From contig VXRS01000020.1 of NCBI GenBank assembly GCA_009838385.1, forward strand, positions 3,849-19,057: a DNA stretch of 15,209 nt, read 5' to 3'. Both the position numbers and the translations under genes were made by a program. This document shows, one piece after another, positions 6,504 to 11,167 of this stretch. Source of the DNA: Dehalococcoidia bacterium (GTDB taxonomy: Bacteria > Chloroflexota > Dehalococcoidia > Tepidiformales > Tepidiformaceae). Every line of letters begins with the position of its first letter. The first letter of the stretch is position 1. Below the pieces are notes generated by a model that saw only the letters and a list, made by a program, of their open reading frames with translations, had not been told where the DNA came from and searched no databases.

Positions 6504-7394
6504 GTGCGCTTCGGGTTCCGTATCGGCGACAGGAACTGGGGCTCGGGATGGTTCGTAACCCTCGCCGTGTTCGCAATAGCCATTGGCGTCTTCTTCCTCA
6601 TAGCCCTCCCTTCCTGCCTCCGCGACGATCCCTGGGAGAGCCTCGAGGGCGTCACGTCCATCAGTCTGGAGTCCCGCGGGGCATGTGCGCTTCTCAAGGA
6701 CGGGACAGTGGCATGCTGGGGGTCCTTTCACGAGGCCGGTCCACCCGACAGGACCTTCGTCTCCGTCAGCGTGGGGCGGCACCACGCTTGCGGGATCACG
6801 ACCGACAGGCTTGTCGTTTGCTGGAGAGGCGATGGCAAGCCCTGGGGTGAGCCGCAGGGGGACCGGTTCGCCTCGGTGAGCTCAGGGATCGACCAGGCGT
6901 GCGGGGTCACGAGCGCCGGCGCGTTGCGCTGCTGGGGCGCTCCCGGCTTTGTCCACGGCGCCGTGCCCGAAGGCGACTTCACCGCAGTGAGTGTTGGCAA
7001 CTACCACTCCTGCGGGATACGGGCCGATGGTTCCCTAGCCTGCTGGGGCGTGAACGACCGTGGGCAGGCTGCACCGCCCGAGGGCACATTCAGCTCACTC
7101 AGCGCCGGTCCTCTCTACACGTGCGGCATCAGGGTCAACCAGTCTGTCGAGTGCTGGGGGGCCAACGACGCCGGGCAGGCCACACCACCCACAGGGAGCT
7201 TCACCTCCATCACCGCCGGGTGGAAACACGCGTGTGGGGTACGGCCAGACCACTCGGTCGCCTGCTGGGGACTGAACGCGCAGGGTCAGGCGACCCCCCC
7301 GCCCGGGCAATTCACCATGGTGAGTGCCGGACTCAACCAGACATGCGGCGTCACGACGAGCGGTACCGTTGTTTGCTGGGGCCCTGGCCGCTGA
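6504..7394 (+). CDS. Membrane-anchored seven-repeat RCC1-like beta-propeller with paired cysteines
   Basis: I place the start at GTG 6504, with a GGGAG SD about 7 bp upstream; an upstream in-frame GTG at 6378 would add 42 residues before the membrane segment. The 296-aa product has one transmembrane helix (about 16-35), then seven tandem repeats of about 37 residues. Each repeat contains C-x9-C-W: Cys pairs 61/71, 96/106, 133/143, 170/180, 207/217, 244/254 and 281/291. The repeat body reads roughly 'F-x-x-V-S-A-G-x-x-x-x-C-G-[IV]-x9-CW-G-x-N-x-x-G-Q-x-x-P-P'. This fits bacterial RCC1_2-type propellers, with seven blades closing one ring. The pairs are probably disulfides, so the propeller should be extracytoplasmic. 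RCC1-type propellers mediate protein or ligand binding; the partner is unknown. It converges on the duplicated-domain protein, 43 bp apart. Confidence 0.85.
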   Translation: MRFGFRIGDRNWGSGWFVTLAVFAIAIGVFFLIALPSCLRDDPWESLEGVTSISLESRGACALLKDGTVACWGSFHEAGPPDRTFVSVSVGRHHACGITTDRLVVCWRGDGKPWGEPQGDRFASVSSGIDQACGVTSAGALRCWGAPGFVHGAVPEGDFTAVSVGNYHSCGIRADGSLACWGVNDRGQAAPPEGTFSSLSAGPLYTCGIRVNQSVECWGANDAGQATPPTGSFTSITAGWKHACGVRPDHSVACWGLNAQGQATPPPGQFTMVSAGLNQTCGVTTSGTVVCWGPGR

Positions 7395-7437
7395 ACGGAA
7401 GTCAGGGTTTCGCCGGGCAAGCCTGTCGAGGCGACGG

Positions 7438-9015
7438 CTAGCGGAGCTCGACTGATCCGGCGATCTGGTCGAACAGCGCCCCAATGCCTGGCTCTGGGGG
7501 CGGGTCAAAGGGTCGCCCGCAGCATCCCCCGCTTCGCCCGATCTCGCTCCCGTCGAGGGGATCGAACCAGATGGTGGAGTCGCTCTCCATCTCTCTGAGA
7601 CCCACCGGCAGCCTGGTGCCATCGCTGTCGGTGTCCCCGCCGACCAAGGCGACGCGCATCCCGTCCGGGATCGTGACGAGCAAGTCCAGGTCAGACACTC
7701 GCCACTTCGTGATGCCGTCGCCTTCGATCACCTGGTCATACCCGATGGTGGGCGGCCCTCCGCTCGGGGCCGTGATGTTGAATCTGTCCCGGGAGCAACA
7801 CTGCCAGCGCGGCGACGAGACGACCTCGTCCTCCGCGCCAATCACGGCTCGCACCTCGACTTCGTAGTAGGTGTCAGCAGCGAGGCCGGTGAGCCGGTAG
7901 TTGCGCGTGGAGGCCGTGCTGTCCGGGATGTCTGTCCACAAGCCTGTCATCAGCAGTCGGCCTTCGAGGTACGTGCGGAGCCGGTACTGCCAGTTGGTGG
8001 TGCCTTCGGGGGCGCCGCTCCACTCGAGAATCAGTGCGTCGGGGGCGCCGTCACTGATGACTATGAGATCGGGCGTCTCCACTCCCAGCCGCCGCACCGA
8101 CGCGATGAGCTGGTCGAAGAGCGTGTGAACGTTGGCGGCCACGCCTGGGTCCAGCGTTTCGGACACAAAGGGTTCCCAGTCGTCACCATAGAGGCTGAAC
8201 AACAAGGAGGAGCCGGTGGCGTGGTGAACGAGGACGACGCCAGCCATGATGCAGTCCATGTTGTCTAATGGACATTGCGCGCCCTCGTACGCTCCCAACC
8301 CGAATAGTCGGACTCCGTCGGGGATCACGATGGTGAAGTGGCGGTCCCCCACCCACCAGGCGGTCACGCCGTCGCCCTTCACCATCCGGAACCTTGCCCC
8401 TACCCCTCTGGGCCGCCCAGCCTCCAGCGAGGTTCCGATCGACCTAGGCTTGTCCAAGGGGTCTAGGGAGGCTGGTAGCCCTGGGACGGACGGCAAGCCA
8501 ACCGTGCCGGGGCCGACTCCCCGCACCTCGAACTCGTATGTGCCAGCAGGCACGCTCACCCTGTAGCTTCGGGTGGCTGCATCGCTGTCAGGGACAGCCT
8601 GCCAGGCTGACCATAGCCCCCCGAAGTCGCGGTAGTAGTACTCCCGGTAGCGATACTGCCAGCCCGTGAAGCCCCTGCGCGCGCCTGTCCACTCCAGAAG
8701 CAGCGATTCCACGGCCCCGTCGTTGACGACCAGCAGCTCGGTCAACATGTGGTCGTCTGCGGCTGGCTCATCGGGCGGGGGCGTGTCTCGTGAGGTGGGG
8801 ATAGGGGTTTCGGTCGCGGTGGGCTGGGGCGAAAGCGTAGCCGCAACCGTTGGAGTAATGGGGGACGGAGTTGTCAGTGGGGTAACCGGTACCGGGTCAC
8901 CCGGACCAGGAACGAGAAGGAGCGCACCAGCGACGGCCGCCGCACCAGCCAGCACGGCCGTTCCTGCTCCGAGCCAGACGAGGGGGCGAGCGAAGGAGCC
9001 GAGTGTCATAGGCAT
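7438..9015 (-). CDS. Membrane-anchored protein with an internally duplicated FnIII-like/beta unit
   Basis: A 525-aa protein with a hydrophobic segment (about 11-36), then a Thr/Pro-rich spacer (37-88) typical of surface-exposed stalks. Two copies of one unit follow: about 95-310 and 316-524. Each begins with an FnIII-like domain (LLLEWTGA...GWQYRYRE...LWSAWQAVPDS...TYEFEVRGV against LILEWSGA...NWQYRLRT...LWTDIPDS...YYEVEVRAV). Each continues with a second beta domain (KGDGVTAWWVGD..FTIVIPDGVRL against EGDGITKWRVSD..LLVTIPDGMRV) and ends in LFDQ-[IL]-x-x-SV. The first copy contains a Cys pair at 248/255, the second CC at 406-407 and 498-499. No catalytic motif is seen; binding or adhesion is a guess. 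M1 lacks a clear SD; M3 at 9009 is an alternative start. Confidence 0.75.
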   Translation of the reverse strand: MPMTLGSFARPLVWLGAGTAVLAGAAAVAGALLLVPGPGDPVPVTPLTTPSPITPTVAATLSPQPTATETPIPTSRDTPPPDEPAADDHMLTELLVVNDGAVESLLLEWTGARRGFTGWQYRYREYYYRDFGGLWSAWQAVPDSDAATRSYRVSVPAGTYEFEVRGVGPGTVGLPSVPGLPASLDPLDKPRSIGTSLEAGRPRGVGARFRMVKGDGVTAWWVGDRHFTIVIPDGVRLFGLGAYEGAQCPLDNMDCIMAGVVLVHHATGSSLLFSLYGDDWEPFVSETLDPGVAANVHTLFDQLIASVRRLGVETPDLIVISDGAPDALILEWSGAPEGTTNWQYRLRTYLEGRLLMTGLWTDIPDSTASTRNYRLTGLAADTYYEVEVRAVIGAEDEVVSSPRWQCCSRDRFNITAPSGGPPTIGYDQVIEGDGITKWRVSDLDLLVTIPDGMRVALVGGDTDSDGTRLPVGLREMESDSTIWFDPLDGSEIGRSGGCCGRPFDPPPEPGIGALFDQIAGSVELR

Positions 9016-9046
9016 CGCGAGCAGCGCACGCGGTCGGCTTCGTTCC

Positions 9047-9184
9047 GGCGTCGTAGGTACGCCGGTCAGAGGTGAACGCTTGCTGGTTAAGCCCCTCCGC
9101 GTAGGCCACGGCCTGTTCCGCGAACTCCATCATGTCTTGGACGTAGAGGCGCCAGTCGCGAGTTCGTTCGCCGGGATCAGACAT
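9047..9184 (-). pseudogene. 5' remnant of a HepT-like HEPN toxin gene
   Basis: The first 46 residues match the N-terminus of HepT/DUF86 proteins: DWRLYVQDMMEFAEQA (10-25), AYAEGLNQQAF (28-38), SDRRTYDA (39-46). The frame then runs to a stop at 8897 through unrelated sequence that overlaps the start of the duplicated-unit gene. Full HepT proteins are about 110-140 aa. The missing part carries the catalytic R-x4-H-x-Y motif, so this fragment cannot be an active RNase. Its ATG overlaps the end of the nucleotidyltransferase gene by 8 bp, the usual MntA-HepT arrangement. I read it as an intact pair that lost its 3' half by deletion or insertion. Confidence 0.75.
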
Positions 9185-9467
9185 CCACGGCCTCGCGCTC
9201 CACGTAAGGGCGGAATTGCGGGCGGAGCGCCTTGTCGGTCACGAGGTCGACGGGGCGGCCGAGCAGGTCTTCGAGGTAGAACTGCACCCCAAAGTACGAC
9301 TTCGATGTGGCTGGCCCGTCGAACCGGACGAGGATGTCGATGTCGCTTGCTTCCGTGGCTTGGTCGCGCGCGAACGAGCCGAACAGGGCGAGCCGAGACA
9401 CGCCGAACCTTTCGGCCAGCGTCTCCTGGTGGGCTCGGAGGGTGTCGAGGACTTCGTCGCGCTTCAT
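9177..9467 (-). CDS. mntA: MntA-like minimal nucleotidyltransferase (antitoxin)
   Basis: A 96-aa minimal nucleotidyltransferase. It has the signature GSFARDQATEASDIDILV, with Gly30-Ser31 and metal-binding Asp42 and Asp44, plus a third Asp74 (RPVDLV). In type VII toxin-antitoxin systems MntA AMPylates the tyrosine of the HepT R-x4-H-x-Y motif and so silences that RNase; this is known for the family. Here the downstream HepT is only a fragment, so the enzyme appears orphaned but intact. No SD is visible; a good -10 (TACAAT) ends 6 bp before the ATG, which suggests leaderless transcription. Confidence 0.85.
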   Translation of the reverse strand: MKRDEVLDTLRAHQETLAERFGVSRLALFGSFARDQATEASDIDILVRFDGPATSKSYFGVQFYLEDLLGRPVDLVTDKALRPQFRPYVEREAVDV

Positions 9468-9473
9468 GGTGTC

Positions 9474-9479
9474 ATTGTA
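9474..9479 (-). promoter_or_regulatory. Candidate leaderless -10 of mntA
   Basis: TACAAT (5/6 match to TATAAT) lies on the minus strand 6 bp before the ATG, so transcription would begin at or near the start codon. No -35 match is visible, and there is no SD. Confidence 0.45.
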
Positions 9480-9741
9480 CGAGGTGGGTGGTGAGGCTCC
9501 CGAGGAGTCATCGCGTCGGGAAGCCCCGTGGGCCTACCAAATGCAGATTTCGAACTGTGCGCGCTCATCCCGGCATCGATTCAGGCACAGCCTCAGGTTT
9601 GCCGACAGAGGGTCTGGCCGAGAGGTTCTGCCCCCGCAGCTCCGTCAGCCCTGATCGGGTGAGGAAACTCCCGAAGCTGGTGTGCGAGCATGAGGGGCAT
9701 GGAACGAAGTCGGGGCGGGAGGCCAAGGTACCCGGGCCTGG
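9480..9741. other. Gap without a supported gene
   Basis: About 260 bp between mntA and the truncated paralogue. Long frames cross it on the plus strand but have no recognisable domain or start signal. Its flanks are a broken toxin gene and a truncated gene, so decayed sequence is likely. I see no tRNA, repeat or terminator in it. Confidence 0.4.
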
Positions 9742-9861
9742 TCACACCGGCCGAACGGCGGGCACGGTGGCGGGTATCGCCACGCTATCGGTGGACGCGA
9801 GGGCGGTCGCACCGATAGCGATGGCCATCACCGCGACGATGACAGCGTGGCAACGCGACAT
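9742..9861 (-). pseudogene. Truncated paralogue of the 171-aa secreted protein (signal-peptide part only)
   Basis: A 39-codon frame whose product reads AVIVAVMAIAIGATA, then STDSVAIPATV. It parallels the start of the protein at 10652-11167 (AVIAMVMAIAIGATA, then DTDGVAVPATV). The DNA of 9763-9861 and 11072-11167 is also visibly similar across the whole stretch. The similarity stops after 'PATV' and the frame ends at 9742, so only the export signal and a few mature residues remain. Its ATG overlaps the stop of the upstream 93-aa gene (TGATG), so it may still be translated as a tiny secreted peptide. I call it a truncated duplicate. Confidence 0.65.
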
Positions 9862-10142
9862 CACGGTAACCCGAGGACGATCTCCCGGTGGCACGCCAGG
9901 TACCCTTTGAGAGCGAACTTGGCCCTGACTTCGGCGCTTCCATGAGAGAGCGGGGATGTGGCTGCCCTGTTAACCCTGGTCATACATACCCGGTACTCGT
10001 TATCCAGCTCGGGCGGCACATCGGGACGTTCGTGCAACCACCAGGCGCGGACGTAGTCATACTCGCCGCGGGAGTCCACGAACAGCAGGGCCCCGAAGAG
10101 CACGGCCCCAAGGCCGACGACGGTCACCAGCTGGAGGCGCAT
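9861..10142 (-). CDS. Small membrane-anchored protein, function unknown
   Basis: A 93-aa product counted from ATG 10142, which lies 2 bp after the stop of the upstream membrane protein gene. A longer frame reaching back to 10298 would overlap that gene out of frame and is unlikely. It has one hydrophobic segment (about 5-22), then a soluble tail with paired Cys (EYRVCMTRVN and GYLACHREIV) that might bond outside the membrane. I recognise no family. It is co-transcribed with the three-helix membrane protein and overlaps the truncated paralogue at its 3' end. Confidence 0.55.
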   Translation of the reverse strand: MRLQLVTVVGLGAVLFGALLFVDSRGEYDYVRAWWLHERPDVPPELDNEYRVCMTRVNRAATSPLSHGSAEVRAKFALKGYLACHREIVLGLP

Positions 10143-10144
10143 CG

Positions 10145-10471
10145 CTAAAAGTATTCCCCCGGCGGTTCGTATGGCCCCCACTGGTAGAGGTCGGGTTCGT
10201 AGGCCGCTGAGAACTCCATGACCGCGATGAGCACGACCGCGATCGTAGTGATGAGACCCAGCTGGGTTCCGACCGTGCGCCACTCCGGGGAACGCCACGG
10301 CCGTCGCAACTCAACGGTGACGATCACCGCAGCGACCAGGCCCCCGATGTAAAGCCAGATGAGAATGAACTCGCCGGCGCGGTGGAGATCCCCAAGCCGT
10401 ATCTCGTTGAGGATGAGAACGGCCGCCAGAAGGCCGACCAGTATGACGAGGTCCAGGCGCTGGAGAAGCAT
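10145..10471 (-). CDS. Small membrane protein with three predicted helices, function unknown
   Basis: A 108-aa protein with hydrophobic segments at about 6-22, 35-53 and 70-86 and an acidic, aromatic C-terminal tail (YEPDLYQWGPYEPPGEYF). No motif points to a function. Instead of an SD, a -10-like TAAGAT stands 6 bp before the ATG, and a perfect palindrome lies just upstream, so its own regulated, leaderless promoter is likely. It is the first gene of a short operon with the 93-aa protein. Confidence 0.6.
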   Translation of the reverse strand: MLLQRLDLVILVGLLAAVLILNEIRLGDLHRAGEFILIWLYIGGLVAAVIVTVELRRPWRSPEWRTVGTQLGLITTIAVVLIAVMEFSAAYEPDLYQWGPYEPPGEYF

Positions 10472-10477
10472 GCCTAC

Positions 10478-10483
10478 ATCTTA
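10478..10483 (-). promoter_or_regulatory. Candidate leaderless -10 of the small membrane protein operon
   Basis: TAAGAT on the minus strand ends 6 bp before the ATG at 10471. The spacing equals that of TACAAT before mntA and CAGAAT before phaQ. No -35 consensus is visible; the palindrome occupies that region. Confidence 0.4.
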
Positions 10484-10487
10484 GAGT

Positions 10488-10502
10488 GTTAGACAATCTA
10501 AC
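10488..10502. promoter_or_regulatory. Palindrome GTTAGACAATCTAAC, candidate operator
   Basis: A perfect 6-3-6 inverted repeat in the -35 position of the membrane protein promoter. Part of it (ACAATCTAAC) recurs as ACAATCTACC at 10509-10518, 16 bp away, which suggests an extra half-site. The cognate regulator is not identifiable here. Confidence 0.5.
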
Positions 10503-10529
10503 CGTGATACAATCTACCTGCGCGCTTGA

Positions 10530-10598
10530 TGGAGCTGCCGGGAGTTGAACCCGGTAAGGGGACGCTTTGGAGGCATCCGTAGGCCCACGCCCAGCCCC
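10530..10598 (-). tRNA. tRNA-like gene, anticodon CCA (Trp), short D region, G3:U70
   Basis: On the minus strand the 69-nt element folds as a 7-bp acceptor stem (GGGGCTG with CAGCTCC), a 5-bp anticodon stem with the 7-nt loop CTCCAAA (anticodon CCA, reading UGG), a short variable loop, and a canonical T arm (CCGGG-TTCAACT-CCCGG). The region between acceptor and anticodon stems is only 14 nt and allows at most a 3-bp D stem. The acceptor carries a G3:U70 pair and A73, which are alanine identity elements also used by tmRNA; bacterial tRNA-Trp normally has neither. No CCA is encoded (the 3' end continues TCA). No promoter is visible, because a terminator hairpin sits 7 bp upstream. It could be a degenerate tRNA-Trp, a relic of a tmRNA tRNA-like domain, or a novel RNA. 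Confidence 0.55.
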
Positions 10599-10605
10599 TT
10601 CACTT

Positions 10606-10635
10606 GAAACCCCGCCACTCCCATGGCGGGGTTTC
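10606..10635 (-). terminator. Hairpin terminator after the protease/secreted-protein operon
   Basis: A perfect 12-bp stem (GAAACCCCGCCA and TGGCGGGGTTTC) with a 6-nt loop lies 16 bp after the stop of the 171-aa gene on the minus strand. The T run after the stem is short (GTTTC). The stem is symmetric, so it could also act on plus-strand transcripts. It lies directly upstream of the tRNA-like gene. Confidence 0.7.
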
Positions 10636-10651
10636 TTAGTGGAAGGGAGCT

Positions 10652-11167
10652 TTAGCGGAAGCGTTCGGGGACGTCACCTGCCTCCCGGCAGCCGAACTCG
10701 ACGCCCGTGATCACGATGTGCGACCCGACGGCGTCCGAGTGCTTGCTCATGGCCGCCGACGCGCCCTCCCACGTCTCGTGGTAGCCGTAGCGAACGGACG
10801 TGTAGGGACCCGCGAGGTTGCCGGCGTAGTTCGTGCTGTAGGTGAACTGGTAGTACCAGCGAGGGCACGATGCGGCCGCGACCTGCCCCTCCCCGGGGGA
10901 GGGCAGGTGGATGTCCACCGTCAGGCTGACGGGGCTCCCCCTCCAGAAGCGGCCGCTGGCGCTTCTGGAGCTCATATCAAGAGGCTGAGGGTGGGTCACC
11001 CAGGACCCACCCTCAGCACGCGTCGACAGGTAGAGGTCCCCCGTACTGACGCGTTGCCACGCTGTCACCTCCACGGTAGCGGGTACCGCCACGCCATCGG
11101 TGTCCGCGAAGGAGGCGGTAGCACCGATGGCAATGGCCATCACCATGGCGATGACAGCAGGCCTCAT
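10652..11167 (-). CDS. Secreted protein of unknown function, paired with the metalloprotease
   Basis: A 171-aa protein with a clear Sec signal peptide (hydrophobic core about 4-17, likely cleavage after SFA at 21, mature end DTDG). The mature part looks beta-rich, with many Trp, Tyr and Ser (TAWQRVSTGDLYLST, GRFWRGSPVSLTVDI, CPRWYYQFTYSTNY) and two Cys (CPRW and FGCRE) that could form a disulfide. I do not recognise the family. It is translationally coupled to the protease gene: ATG and TGA overlap as ATGA. The pairing suggests a substrate, inhibitor or surface partner of the protease. A truncated second copy lies at 9742-9861. The coding sequence contains four strong inverted repeats at 10881-11017. 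Confidence 0.75.
   Translation of the reverse strand: MRPAVIAMVMAIAIGATASFADTDGVAVPATVEVTAWQRVSTGDLYLSTRAEGGSWVTHPQPLDMSSRSASGRFWRGSPVSLTVDIHLPSPGEGQVAAASCPRWYYQFTYSTNYAGNLAGPYTSVRYGYHETWEGASAAMSKHSDAVGSHIVITGVEFGCREAGDVPERFR
10881..11017. repeat. Cluster of four inverted repeats inside the secreted-protein gene
   Basis: Four stems lie within 137 bp: 10881-10908 (ACCTGCCC arm, nearly perfect, no real loop), 10906-10919 (GGTGGA-tg-TCCACC), 10941-10970 (CTCCAGAAGCG, 11 bp, 8-nt loop) and 10984-11017 (GCTGAGGGTGGGTC, 14 bp perfect, 6-nt loop). They cover codons for about residues 51-96 and should be strong in mRNA. Their role is unknown. Confidence 0.8.

Noticed and set aside
8666..9910. 414-codon plus-strand frame
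   Set aside because: It crosses three supported minus-strand genes and has composition typical of a shadow frame. Its TAWQR match to the secreted protein comes from the 16-bp inverted repeat.
10530..10598. A tRNA on the plus strand at the same place
   Set aside because: Read on the plus strand the element has no TTCRA T loop; only the minus strand gives a proper T arm and anticodon loop.
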